From: Desulforamulus profundi
Lineage (GTDB): Bacteria; Bacillota_B; Desulfotomaculia; Desulfotomaculales; Desulfotomaculaceae
DNA length: 15,232 nucleotides
Direction: 5' to 3'
NCBI RefSeq assembly: GCF_002607855.1
Contig: NZ_AWQQ01000086.1
Coordinates: 1-15,232, forward strand
Part shown: positions 6,104-14,404 of the stretch, one piece after another
Layout: every line of letters begins with the position of its first letter
How positions within the stretch are numbered: position 1 is the stretch's first letter
Translations under genes and position numbers: made by a program
Notes under the pieces: model-generated
What the model was told of the DNA's origin: nothing
Databases searched by the model: none
The model's input: only the letters and a program-made list of their open reading frames with translations

Positions 6104-6922
6104 ATTCTTACCAGGTGGAGATTTATTCACACAGGAGTCTTAGATGCCTGTATGAACATGGCGGTGGATGAAGCCATTCTTACCTGTCAAAGTCAGGGGA
6201 AGGTGCCACCCACCATTCGGTTTTACCAGTGGCAGCCGCCTGCCATTACAATAGGCTATTTTCAAAGGATTAATGAAGAGGTAGACCTGGAAGCTTGCAG
6301 AGAATCAGGCATTGATGTTGTACGCAGGCTGACCGGGGGCAGGGCGGTGCTGCACCACAGGGAACTTACCTACAGTCTTGTGGCCTGCGAGAATGACCCG
6401 CATGTTCCGGGTGGTATATTGTCTTCGTACCTGGCCATCAGCAAAGGTCTGCTGGCAGGGCTAAAAAAATTGGGCCTGGAGGGGAAAGTGGTGGAAGGAG
6501 GGGCGGAACGTTCCAAAGGTACCGCCGCCTGCTTTGATGCGCCCTCCTGGTACGAAATAACCATTGACGGCAAAAAAGTCATTGGCAGTGCTCAGACCAG
6601 AAAACATGGCAGCCTGCTGCAGCATGGCTCCGTTCCGGTCATCCTGGAAGCGGCTGAAGTCTGCCGGTGCCTTCGGTTTCCCTCAGATAAAATGAAGGAA
6701 TATACCCTCCGGCGGTTAAAGGAGAAGGCTGCCGGCTTGGCCCAATTTTTTGGGGGGTACGGGCCCCCGCTGTCAAGCATTGAAAAAGCCTTTTTTGACG
6801 GATTTGCAGAGGGTCTGGGAGTCCACCTGGCGGCAGAGGAACTGACCCCGGAGGAAAAAGACCTTGCCCGCCACCTCTGCCGGAACAAATACCGGCAGGA
6901 CCATTGGAATTTCAAACGCTGA
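6104..6922 (+). CDS. lipM: LipM-type octanoyltransferase
   Basis: Transfers octanoyl groups from acyl carrier protein to the GcvH lipoyl domain, the first step of lipoate synthesis in Firmicutes. It is assigned to LipM, not lipoate ligase, because it has the active-site Cys context CFDAPSWYE followed by GKKVIGSAQTRKHG and LQHGS; RRLTGGRAVLHH and the DHWNFKR end also match LipM. Family members start about five residues before WRF. Here WRFIHTGVLDACMNM is encoded from 6116, but no usual start codon lies in frame before it: TGA is at 6098-6100 and the first ATG (6152) would cut conserved residues. Either an ATT at 6104 is used (AGAAGG seven bases upstream), or GTG 6097 is the start and the A5 run at 6100-6104 holds one base too many. 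Promoter at 6013-6042. Confidence 0.88.
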   Translation: MLTRWRFIHTGVLDACMNMAVDEAILTCQSQGKVPPTIRFYQWQPPAITIGYFQRINEEVDLEACRESGIDVVRRLTGGRAVLHHRELTYSLVACENDPHVPGGILSSYLAISKGLLAGLKKLGLEGKVVEGGAERSKGTAACFDAPSWYEITIDGKKVIGSAQTRKHGSLLQHGSVPVILEAAEVCRCLRFPSDKMKEYTLRRLKEKAAGLAQFFGGYGPPLSSIEKAFFDGFAEGLGVHLAAEELTPEEKDLARHLCRNKYRQDHWNFKR

Positions 6923-6981
6923 GTTTGTTCGCTTACTGAATGGGGAAGACTAAAAAAGATAGGAAAAAACGGGAGTAACTC

Positions 6982-8382
6982 ATGAACATTCGACTGATGA
7001 TTGCAGTTTTGGCCGCCAAGTTTGCTTCCTTTATCAGCCAGCGGTTTGGCTGGAAGGGTTCTTCGCTGCCCGGCGTGGTGGCCCGCAGAATTTATCGAGG
7101 TACATTAAGGGATTTAGCCGGGCAAGCCCGCCGGGGAATTGTGATGGTGACCGGCACCAACGGCAAGACAACCACCAATAATATGATCGCCAATGTCATT
7201 GAGGCCGGGGGCTTCCGGGTGGTCATCAACCAGGAAGGAGCCAATTTAATTACCGGCGTTACCGCGGCCTTTATCAAGCATGCTGATTGGTTAGGACGCA
7301 TTCAATATGACTATGCCCTGCTGGAAGTGGACGAAGCATCCTTTCCCGGGGTGGTTAAAGAAGTTAAGCCACAGATTGTTGTGGTGAACAATTTCTTTCG
7401 GGACCAGTTGGACCGTTACGGGGAGCTGGACAAGACGGTTCATCTGGTAAGGGATGCCCTGAAGACATTGCCGGATGTGCACCTGGTTTTAAATACCGAT
7501 GACCCCCTGGTGGCACAGATGCAGTCTACCACCGGGCATCCGGCCAGTTTTTTTGGTCTGGCCCCCAACCAGAGACCGGACACCGGCGCCAGGCAGACCC
7601 GGGAAGCACGTTTTTGTCCCCACTGCGGCCAGGAACTGCATTATGACACCTACCAGTACAGTCAATTGGGTTCCTACGCCTGCGAAGATTGCGGGTTTAA
7701 ACGCCAACCCCCCCAGGTGGAGGCCGCGGCTGTTGAGACCGTGGGTACAGGTCTTCGCTGCCGGGTCAAGTATCCGGCAGGGGAAGTACAGTTAGCCATC
7801 CATACCCAGGGCTTTTACAACCTGTACAATGCGCTGGCTGCCTTTACCGTGGGCTATTTGACCGGCATTGAGACGCCGCAAATCCTTGCTGGACTTCTCC
7901 GTTACAAACCGGCCATTGGCAGGATGGAAACCTTCCGCTATAACGGTAAACCGGCCATTTTGAATTTGGTAAAAAACCCGACCGGGTATAACGAAGGGGT
8001 GGCAACTCTGCTGAATATACCCGGCACAAAAAATGTTTTCATGGCAGTAAACGACAATGATGCGGACGGCAGAGATATCTCCTGGCTTTGGGACGTGGAT
8101 TTTGAACATCTGGCGGACAACCACCGGGATATGATCATATTTGTTTGCTCAGGCCTGAGGGGCGAAGAGATGGCCCTGCGGTTAAAATATGCCGGCGTCC
8201 CCCTGGAGAAGATTACTGTAATCAGGGAAATGGAAGCGGCCATTCAAGAGGCGTTGGCTGGCCCCGGAGAAAGCACCTATCTCTTCTCTACCTATACAGC
8301 CCTCTGGCCTGCCCAGAAAATATTGTCGGGACTGGCGGTGAAGGAGGACCTCCATGCTGAAGGTTTGTCATCTTTATCCTGA
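6982..8382 (+). CDS. murT: Lipid II isoglutaminyl synthase, MurT subunit
   Basis: With GatD, amidates the alpha-carboxyl of D-Glu in the lipid II stem peptide, giving D-isoglutamine on the cytoplasmic side of the membrane. The 466 residues hold a Mur-ligase central domain with the ATP loop GTNGKTTT (58-65), a four-Cys zinc ribbon (Cys212, Cys215, Cys234, Cys237) inserted in it, which is typical of MurT, and the C-terminal DUF1727 domain with NDNDADGRDISWLWDVDFE, which contains the conserved Asp needed for amidotransfer. The start is ATG 6982 with GGGAG about nine bases upstream. It lies 59 bases after lipM with no terminator seen, so read-through from the lipM promoter is likely. The last 29 bases overlap gatD. 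Confidence 0.96.
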   Translation: MNIRLMIAVLAAKFASFISQRFGWKGSSLPGVVARRIYRGTLRDLAGQARRGIVMVTGTNGKTTTNNMIANVIEAGGFRVVINQEGANLITGVTAAFIKHADWLGRIQYDYALLEVDEASFPGVVKEVKPQIVVVNNFFRDQLDRYGELDKTVHLVRDALKTLPDVHLVLNTDDPLVAQMQSTTGHPASFFGLAPNQRPDTGARQTREARFCPHCGQELHYDTYQYSQLGSYACEDCGFKRQPPQVEAAAVETVGTGLRCRVKYPAGEVQLAIHTQGFYNLYNALAAFTVGYLTGIETPQILAGLLRYKPAIGRMETFRYNGKPAILNLVKNPTGYNEGVATLLNIPGTKNVFMAVNDNDADGRDISWLWDVDFEHLADNHRDMIIFVCSGLRGEEMALRLKYAGVPLEKITVIREMEAAIQEALAGPGESTYLFSTYTALWPAQKILSGLAVKEDLHAEGLSSLS

Positions 8383-9073
8383 TTTATTAAATCTGTACGG
8401 TGACCGGGGGAACGTCATTGCCTTTGCCCAGCGCTGCCGCTGGCGCGGCATGCCGGTAGAAGTGCTGGAAGTCAATGTAGGGCAGCAGGTCAATTTTGAT
8501 GACATCGACTTCCTGTTTCTTGGCGGCGGCTCGGACCGGGAACAAAACCTGATGGCGGAAGATCTGTTAAAGCGCAAGGATGCCCTCAGGCAGGCCATTG
8601 AAAAGGGACTTGTGGTGCTGGCCATTTGCGGTGGTTACCAAATGCTGGGCCAGTATTATCTCACCCACGAGGGACAACAAATCCCGGGGTTGGGCATCTT
8701 GGGCCTGCACACCCGGGCCGGCCATAAAAGACTGATCGGCAATATCGTCATTGAAGTAAACATTGACGGAGAGCCGGTCAAGGTGGTAGGGTTTGAAAAT
8801 CACTCCGGGCAAACCTTTATCGGAAATCTAAATCCCCTGGGCAAAGTTCTGGCGGGTTTTGGCAACAACGGTCAGGACGGCTGCGAGGGAGTACGCTATA
8901 AAAATGTGTTTTGTTCTTACCTGCACGGCCCCCTGCTGCCCAAAAACAACCAACTGACGGATTTATTGATCGGCCTGGCCCTGGAGCGGCGGAGCGCAAA
9001 AACAGAGTTAAAACCGCTGAACGACGAATTGGAAGAAGCCGCCGTAAAGGTCATGGTGAACCGGCTCCTGTAA
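8354..9073 (+). CDS. gatD: Lipid II isoglutaminyl synthase, GatD glutaminase subunit
   Basis: Class I glutamine amidotransferase that releases ammonia from glutamine and passes it to MurT. It has 239 residues, near the usual length. The nucleophile is Cys92 in LAICGGYQMLG, and the catalytic His191 is in SYLHGPLLPKN; the oxyanion-site FLGGGSDREQ is also present. The start ATG 8354 lies inside the murT 3' end, with AAGGAGG at 8341-8347. That site sits in the palindrome GGAGGACCTCC, which can form a small hairpin opened by ribosomes finishing murT, so the two proteins are probably translationally coupled for equal output. Nothing is missing or odd. Confidence 0.96.
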   Translation: MLKVCHLYPDLLNLYGDRGNVIAFAQRCRWRGMPVEVLEVNVGQQVNFDDIDFLFLGGGSDREQNLMAEDLLKRKDALRQAIEKGLVVLAICGGYQMLGQYYLTHEGQQIPGLGILGLHTRAGHKRLIGNIVIEVNIDGEPVKVVGFENHSGQTFIGNLNPLGKVLAGFGNNGQDGCEGVRYKNVFCSYLHGPLLPKNNQLTDLLIGLALERRSAKTELKPLNDELEEAAVKVMVNRLL

Positions 9074-9146
9074 GACCTGAAGGGAAATTGCTTTAAGCAA
9101 AGGGTAAAAGGCGGTAAAAAACCAGATAAAATTTAACAAGAAAGCA

Positions 9147-9175
9147 TTGTCAGCCACCTTGCCGTTTGATACAAT
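9147..9175 (+). promoter_or_regulatory. Promoter of the 50-residue protein gene
   Basis: TTGTCA (9147-9152), a 17-base spacer and TACAAT (9170-9175); ten of twelve positions match consensus. It lies 45 bases before the ATG at 9221. Confidence 0.7.
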
Positions 9176-9220
9176 AATCACAAGAGGTAATATTGTATAC
9201 AAGATACGGGGGGTGGTTTC

Positions 9221-9373
9221 ATGCAATACTTAATCACCTGGATAGAAGGCGAAGAGGTATTTTACCGTCTGGTTCCTAAGTTGAATTTCGACCACTCACT
9301 GTTGGAGGAAAAAAACTTGATTATCACCAAGATTGGTGAAGAAGAGATCGACCAGGAGAAAAAGCCCCATTAA
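9221..9373 (+). CDS. Small 50-residue protein, unrecognised
   Basis: ATG 9221 to TAA 9371-9373, with a G-rich ribosome site (GGGGGGTGG, about 9208-9216) upstream. The product starts MQYLITWIEGEEVFYRLVPK and continues with LLEEKNLIITKIGEEEIDQE, ending in KKPH. It is acidic, has no membrane segment and no Cys, and alternates hydrophobic and charged residues as in a small beta/alpha domain. A promoter (9147-9175) and a terminator (9460-9485) frame it, so it is a genuine single-gene unit and not noise. I do not recognise a family. Confidence 0.7.
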   Translation: MQYLITWIEGEEVFYRLVPKLNFDHSLLEEKNLIITKIGEEEIDQEKKPH

Positions 9374-9434
9374 TAAAATTGATTTAACGATTCATTCATT
9401 TTTGCTCCCTTGAACAAACAAAATTTCATAATTG

Positions 9435-9449
9435 TCATGTTAAACATGA
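9435..9449. promoter_or_regulatory. Perfect palindrome in the 50-residue gene's 3' region
   Basis: TCATGTT-A-AACATGA, two 7-base arms around one base. It lies 61 bases after the small gene's stop and 10 bases before the terminator stem. It may be an operator-like site; its position downstream of a gene makes the target unclear. Confidence 0.3.
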
Positions 9450-9459
9450 AAAAGTTCTA

Positions 9460-9485
9460 AACACTGCCGCTGGGTGGTGTTTTTG
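9460..9485 (+). terminator. Terminator of the 50-residue protein gene
   Basis: AACACTGCC (9460-9468) pairs with GGTGGTGTT (9473-9481), with two G-U pairs and a 4-base loop. T residues follow through 9484. Confidence 0.8.
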
Positions 9486-9493
9486 TCTTTTAT

Positions 9494-9610
9494 TTACTCC
9501 GGGGTTTGCCCCGGCTTTTTTCTCTTCTGGTATTGATTCAGGGAACCTTTTCTACGGTTGCGAATAGAATAGACAAAACCTGCAAGCACGGTAAACACCG
9601 CAAAACACAA
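9494..9610 (-). CDS. Possible 38-residue membrane peptide
   Basis: On the minus strand TTG 9608-9610, with AAAGG seven bases upstream, opens a 38-codon frame to TAA 9494-9496. The product has one hydrophobic segment (CFAVFTVLAGFVYSI) followed by a strongly basic tail (RNRRKG, QKRKKPG), the plain layout of a small single-pass membrane protein. Its 3' end overlaps the hairpin at 9499-9514. Lacking a clear promoter and a family, it is offered only as a candidate. Confidence 0.3.
   Translation of the reverse strand: MCFAVFTVLAGFVYSIRNRRKGSLNQYQKRKKPGQTPE
9499..9521 (+). terminator. Second terminator before the prkA operon
   Basis: CCGGGG (9499-9504), loop TTTG, CCCCGG (9509-9514), then C and six T. 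It backs up the terminator 20 bases upstream and isolates the prkA operon. The remaining stretch 9522-9714 has only a possible sporulation promoter and the minus-strand peptide frame. Confidence 0.85.
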
Positions 9611-9632
9611 GTTGTTACCTTTCGTACAAACC

Positions 9633-9661
9633 GTCTTTTTATCCGCTTGCGGGCATATAAA
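9633..9661 (+). promoter_or_regulatory. Possible sigma-E-type promoter of prkA operon
   Basis: No sigma-A promoter is evident before prkA. GTCTTTTT (9633-9640) and CATATAAA (9654-9661), 13 bases apart, resemble the mother-cell sigma-E layout. In Bacillus these genes are reported to be under sporulation control, which favours the idea. The match is loose. Confidence 0.3.
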
Positions 9662-9714
9662 TCATATAGTTAGTTTTTACCCCGCTGATTTGACTGTAAA
9701 GGAGTGATATAAGG

Positions 9715-11610
9715 GTGGATTTTCTAAAACGTATGGAAGATTATCGTTCAATGGAGAACAGTTTGGCCTGGGAAGGTTCCTTTCAGGATTATCTGAACAT
9801 AGTAAAGAAAAAACCCTACGTTACCCAGCTGGCCCATGCAAGGATATACAACATGATTAAAGAAGCCGGTGTTGAAGAAACGGAGAGAGGCAGAGATTAC
9901 AAGTTTTTCTCAAAGGAGATTTTTGGCCTGGCGAAACCCCTGGAAAAACTGGTGGAAGAATATTTCCACCCGGCGGCCCGCCGCCTTGATGTCCGCAAGC
10001 GCATCCTCCTATTAATGGGACCGGTCAGTGGAGGAAAATCCACTCTGGTGGCCATGCTGAAACGGGGTCTTGAGCAGTTCAGCAGAACGGAAAAGGGGGC
10101 CCTTTACGGCATCAAAGGGTGTCCCATGCATGAAGAGCCCCTGCACCTGGTGCCCAAGGAATTACGAGAAGAATTTATGAAAGAATATGGAGTCTATATT
10201 GAAGGGGAAATTTGCCCGTCCTGCCGTATGCGGTTGGAAACAGAATTTAACGGTAAAATTGAAAACTTCAGAGTGGAAAGGATTTTTCTCTCGGAGGATG
10301 ACCGGGTGGGGATTGGCACCTTTACCCCTTCAGATCCCAAGTCCCAGGATATTGCCGACCTGACCGGCAGCATTGATTTCTCAACCATCGCGGAATACGG
10401 TTCCGAGTCCGACCCCCGGGCCTATCGCTTTGACGGTGAGCTGAATATCTCCAACCGGGGGTTGATGGAGTTCCAGGAGATGTTGAAGTGCGATGAAAAG
10501 TTTCTCTGGAACCTGCTGTCCCTGTCCCAGGAAGGGAACTTTAAAGCCGGGCGATTCGCTTTAATTTATGCCGATGAAATGATTATCGCCCATACCAACG
10601 AAAACGAATACCGGATCTTTATCAGCAACAAGAAAAATGAAGCCCTGCAGTCCCGCATTATCGTTATGAAAATTCCCTACAACCTGCGGGTTTCCGATGA
10701 AGTGAAAATCTATGAAAAACTGATCGGGCAAAGTGATTTAAGCTGTATCCATATTGCTCCCCATGCCCTGCGGGTGGCCAGCATTTTCTCGGTCTTGTCC
10801 CGCCTCAAGGAATCCAAAAAACAGGGCATGGACATCGTCAAGAAAATGAAACTCTATGACGGGGAAGATGTGGAGGGCTTTAAGCAAAAGGACCTCAAGG
10901 AACTGCAAAGCGAAGCTGTGGATGAAGGCATGAGCGGGGTGGACCCGCGTTACGTCATCAACCGCCTGTCCTCGGCTTTAATCCGGACCAATACCCGGTG
11001 CATCAATCCGCTGGATGTGCTGCGGGCCATCAAAGACGGCTTGGACCAGCACCCGTCCATTACCCAGGAAGAAAGAGAGCGGTTATTAAACTTCATTTCT
11101 ATCGCCAGAAAAGAGTATGACGAAATGGCCAAAAAAGAGGTACAGAAAGCCTTTGTTTATTCCTTTGAAGAGTCGGCCAAGGTATTGTTCAACAACTATT
11201 TGGATAACGTGGAGGCCTATTGTAACGGCGTTAAGGTAAGGGACCCCATCACCGACGAGGAAATGGATCCGGACGAGAAACTGATGCGGTCCATCGAAGA
11301 GCAGATCGGTATTTCGGAAAATGCCAAGAAAGCCTTCAGAGAAGAAATCTTGATTCGTTTATCCAGTTATGCCAGAAAGAATAAAAAGTTTAACTACAAC
11401 AGCCACGAAAGACTGCGTGAAGCCATTGAGAAGAAATTGTTTGCCGACCTGAAAGATGTGGTGAAAATTACCACTTCCAGCAAGACTCCGGACGGGGAGC
11501 AGCTCAAGAGAATCAATGAAGTCAGTGCCCGCCTCATTGCGGAACACGGCTATTGCCCTGTCTGTGCCAATGAACTGTTAAAATACGTAGGTAGTTTGTT
11601 GAGTCGCTAG
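9715..11610 (+). CDS. prkA: PrkA serine protein kinase / AAA+ protein
   Basis: Cytoplasmic PrkA (YeaG in Enterobacteria), a protein with an N-terminal AAA+ domain and a C-terminal kinase-like domain; it acts in sporulation and in starvation or stress responses. At 631 residues it has the usual length. Visible features: the N-terminal [18 protein letters not shown], Walker [10 protein letters not shown] (102-110), Cys motifs CPMHEEPL and CPSCRMRLE inside the AAA+ region, and [16 protein letters not shown] in the core. The C-terminal [16 protein letters not shown] is also typical. The start is GTG 9715 with AAAGGAGTG at 9698-9705. First gene of the prkA-yhbH-spoVR operon, with yhbH 11 bases downstream. 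No odd features. Confidence 0.97.
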   Translation: MDFLKRMEDYRSMENSLAWEGSFQDYLNIVKKKPYVTQLAHARIYNMIKEAGVEETERGRDYKFFSKEIFGLAKPLEKLVEEYFHPAARRLDVRKRILLLMGPVSGGKSTLVAMLKRGLEQFSRTEKGALYGIKGCPMHEEPLHLVPKELREEFMKEYGVYIEGEICPSCRMRLETEFNGKIENFRVERIFLSEDDRVGIGTFTPSDPKSQDIADLTGSIDFSTIAEYGSESDPRAYRFDGELNISNRGLMEFQEMLKCDEKFLWNLLSLSQEGNFKAGRFALIYADEMIIAHTNENEYRIFISNKKNEALQSRIIVMKIPYNLRVSDEVKIYEKLIGQSDLSCIHIAPHALRVASIFSVLSRLKESKKQGMDIVKKMKLYDGEDVEGFKQKDLKELQSEAVDEGMSGVDPRYVINRLSSALIRTNTRCINPLDVLRAIKDGLDQHPSITQEERERLLNFISIARKEYDEMAKKEVQKAFVYSFEESAKVLFNNYLDNVEAYCNGVKVRDPITDEEMDPDEKLMRSIEEQIGISENAKKAFREEILIRLSSYARKNKKFNYNSHERLREAIEKKLFADLKDVVKITTSSKTPDGEQLKRINEVSARLIAEHGYCPVCANELLKYVGSLLSR

Positions 11611-11621
11611 GAGTGATGGTT

Positions 11622-12769
11622 GTGACGTATAATTTTATTATTTCCCGGGAGGACTGGTCACTTCACCGTAAAGGTGAGGTTGACCAGCACCGTCACCGCG
11701 AAAAAGTCCGGGAAGCCATTAAAAAGAATTTGGCGGACATCGTCAGCGAAGAGGGCATTATCTTGTCGGACGGGCGCCGTGTGGTGAAAATACCAATTCG
11801 TTCCCTGGAGCAATACCGCTTTCGCTATGACAGCCGCAAACAAAAACACGCGGGACAGGGTGACGGCAAAAGCAAAGTGGGCGATATCATCGGCAGTGAT
11901 CCCCAGCAGGCTCCGGGCAAGGGTCCCGGGGCAGGAGAAGAACCCGGCCTCGACTATTACGAAGCCGATGTCACTATCGACGAAATTGAACGAATTATCT
12001 TTGAAGATTTAAGCCTGCCCAATCTGGAGGAAAAAAAGAATAAAAAATTGGCTTCCGAGTCCGTGGAATTTAAAGATGTCCGGAAGTACGGCATCCAGAG
12101 CAACATCGACCGTAAACGGACCATTCTGGAGGTCCTGAAACGAAATGCCTTAAAGGGTGATCCCGGTCTCCACGGCATCACGCCGGAAGATTTGCGCTAC
12201 AAAACCTGGGAGGTGGTGCCCAAGTATGAGTCCAGCGCTGTGGTACTGGCCATGATGGACACCTCCGGTTCCATGGGCCCCTTTGAAAAGTATATCGCCA
12301 GGAGTTTTTTTTTCTGGATGGTCCGGTTTCTGCGCACCAAATATCAAAACGTTGAGATTGTTTTTTAGCCCACCATACCGAGGCCAAAGAAGTGACCGAA
12401 GAAGAGTTTTTTACCAAGGGAGAAAGCGGGGGCACCCGGTGTTCCTCGGTCTACCAATTGGCCCTGGACATCATCAATTCACGTTTTCCCAAGGATGATT
12501 ACAATATTTACGCCTTTCACTTCTCGGACGGCGACAATCTGACCAGCGACAATGAGAAATGCATCCGGTTAATTGATGAGCTTTTGTTAAAGTGCAGTCT
12601 GGTGGGTTATGGGGAAATTGAAGGCCCCTATTACTATACCAGTACGTTAAATTCCTACTATAAACGCATCACCCATTCACGTTTTATCAGTGTAACCATC
12701 CGGGATAAAACCGGGGTATATCCGGCCTTAAAGACTTTCTTCAAAAAACCCGACCAGGAGGGTGGGTAG
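11622..12769 (+). CDS. yhbH: YhbH/YeaH-type von Willebrand A domain protein, one frame break
   Basis: Partner of PrkA in a conserved stress/sporulation gene set; cytoplasmic. The start is GTG 11622, because AGGAG at 11609-11613 is eight bases upstream; GTG 11613 and ATG 11616 sit on or next to that site. The product begins [18 protein letters not shown], like the family. The VWA domain begins at about residue 207 with [10 protein letters not shown] (MIDAS DxSxS, Asp213). At T6 (12361-12366) the frame hits TAG 12366-12368 after VEIVF. Reading one base back gives [20 protein letters not shown] and [15 protein letters not shown], with the second MIDAS loop, on to TAG 12767-12769. The whole would be 382 residues, a normal length. 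Either one T is missing from the run or -1 slippage is used. Confidence 0.92.
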
Positions 12770-12774
12770 TCTGC

Positions 12775-14184
12775 ATGAGCGATTCAATTGCGGAAGAACT
12801 GTGGCAGTTGGAAGAAACAATCCCTAAAATGATTGAAATCGCCCGGGATTTTAAACTGGACTTTTACACCATGCGTTTTGAGATCTGCCCGGGGGAAATT
12901 ATTTATACCTTTGGCGCCTACGGCATGCCGACCCGGTATACACACTGGTCCTTCGGCAAATCATACCACCGGATGAAAACCCAGTACGACTATAACTTGA
13001 GCAGGATTTATGAAATGGTGATTAACTCCGACCCCTGTTATGCCTTCCTGTTGGAAGGCAATACCATCATCCAGAACAAAATGGTGGCCGCCCACGTACT
13101 GGCCCACTGCGATTTCTTTAAAAACAATGTTTATTTCAGCCATACCAACCCCAGGGATATCATAGAATCCATGGCCGTGGCCGCTGACCGGTTTCGCAGG
13201 TATGAAATGTTGTACGGTCAGGAAAAAGTAGAAGCTTTTGTGGATGCGGTGATGTCTGTCCAGGAACACATTGACCCCCATAGAATGATGAAACGGAAGG
13301 AGAAAAGCTGCGGCAAGAAAGAAAACTGTTGTGGCGAAAAACCGGCTACACCCTATGATGACCTGTGGGATTTGGATAAACCGGCCCATTCTTGCAGTTG
13401 CCGGGGAGGATGTAAAACGAAACATACAAAACTGCCGGAGCAGCCGGAAAAGGATCTCCTGTTGTTTATTATGGAAAATGCCAAAGACCTGGAAGAATGG
13501 CACCTGGACATCATTTCTACCTTACGGGACGAAATGTTTTATTTCTGGCCCCAGATGCAGACAAAGATCATGAACGAAGGTTGGGCCACTTACTGGCATT
13601 TAAGAATCATGCGGGAAATGGAGTTAACAGAAGCAGAGGCCATTGAGTTTGCCAAAATGCATGCGGGGGTCGTCTTGCCTTCCCGCAACAGTATCAACCC
13701 CTATTTTTTGGGTTTAAAAATGTTTGAGGATATCGAGAAACGCTGGGATAAAGAATTTGGTGAAGGGGCCGGTCGGGAAAAAATGTTTGAAGTCAGGGAA
13801 ATGGATAACGACATTTCTTTCCTGCGCAACTACCTGACAAAGGAATTGGTGGAAGAACTGGATCTATATTTGTACCGTAAAATCGGCCACGACTGGAAAA
13901 TCGTCGAGAAAAACTGGGAAAAGGTACGGGATCACCTGGTTCACAGCATGACCAACTGCGGTTTCCCGGTAATTATGGTGGAAGACGGGGATTATGGCAA
14001 ACGGGGGGAACTGTATCTGCGTCACGTCTTTGAGGATAGGGAACTGGACATCAAGTATTTGGAGAAGACGTTGGTCCATGTTTATCAACTATGGAACAGG
14101 CCGGTCCATCTGGAAACCAAGATCGATAACAAACCCGCCCTGTTCACCTTTGACGGAGAAAAGGGAAGCAGGAAGTTTCTTTAA
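12775..14184 (+). CDS. spoVR: SpoVR family protein with cysteine-rich insert
   Basis: SpoVR (YcgB in E. coli), required for a normal spore cortex in Bacillus and usually co-inherited with PrkA and YhbH; biochemical role unknown. It has 469 residues, near family length. Family features: ARDFKLDFYTMRFEICP, IIYTFGAYGMPTRYTHWSFG near the N-terminus, NKMVAAHVLAHCDFFKNN, and MNEGWATYWHLRIM in the second half, a His/Glu-rich region. Between about residues 175 and 220 a linker carries six Cys (179, 185, 186, 207, 209, 213) with many Lys and Gly, split by a YDDLWDLDKP piece that is the family's usual content here. The ATG lies five bases after the yhbH stop, with GGAGGGTGGG in the yhbH tail. Last gene of the operon. 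Confidence 0.96.
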   Translation: MSDSIAEELWQLEETIPKMIEIARDFKLDFYTMRFEICPGEIIYTFGAYGMPTRYTHWSFGKSYHRMKTQYDYNLSRIYEMVINSDPCYAFLLEGNTIIQNKMVAAHVLAHCDFFKNNVYFSHTNPRDIIESMAVAADRFRRYEMLYGQEKVEAFVDAVMSVQEHIDPHRMMKRKEKSCGKKENCCGEKPATPYDDLWDLDKPAHSCSCRGGCKTKHTKLPEQPEKDLLLFIMENAKDLEEWHLDIISTLRDEMFYFWPQMQTKIMNEGWATYWHLRIMREMELTEAEAIEFAKMHAGVVLPSRNSINPYFLGLKMFEDIEKRWDKEFGEGAGREKMFEVREMDNDISFLRNYLTKELVEELDLYLYRKIGHDWKIVEKNWEKVRDHLVHSMTNCGFPVIMVEDGDYGKRGELYLRHVFEDRELDIKYLEKTLVHVYQLWNRPVHLETKIDNKPALFTFDGEKGSRKFL

Positions 14185-14208
14185 ATTTCGGGTTCTTTGT
14201 GTTGCTGA

Positions 14209-14280
14209 TTCAACTAAAAAGGCCGTCAGGCTCGCGTTTATAACCTTGTTGGGGTTATCGGCGTGAGCTTTTTTGTTGAA
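14209..14280 (+). terminator. Elaborate terminator of the prkA-yhbH-spoVR operon
   Basis: GCTCGCG (14230-14236) pairs with CGTGAGC (14262-14268), and ATAACC (14240-14245) pairs with GGTTAT (14253-14258) inside it. T6 follows at 14269-14274. An outer arm, TTCAACTAAAAA (14209-14220) with TTTTTTGTTGAA (14269-14280), matches at 11 of 12 positions and would wrap the whole hairpin. Confidence 0.9.
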
Positions 14281-14404
14281 AGAAGACAAGCTGGCCTTTT
14301 AGCAGGACATTTGTCAAAGGTGGTTGTTCTTTTTGGACACCGGCCGGTAATTGATCAATAAAGAACGGGCATACTACAACAAAAAACACTGGAGTGAAGT
14401 CAGC

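Noticed and set aside
12961..13503. 180-codon minus-strand frame within spoVR
   Set aside because: It is the shadow of a strongly conserved plus-strand gene and has no start signal or family features.
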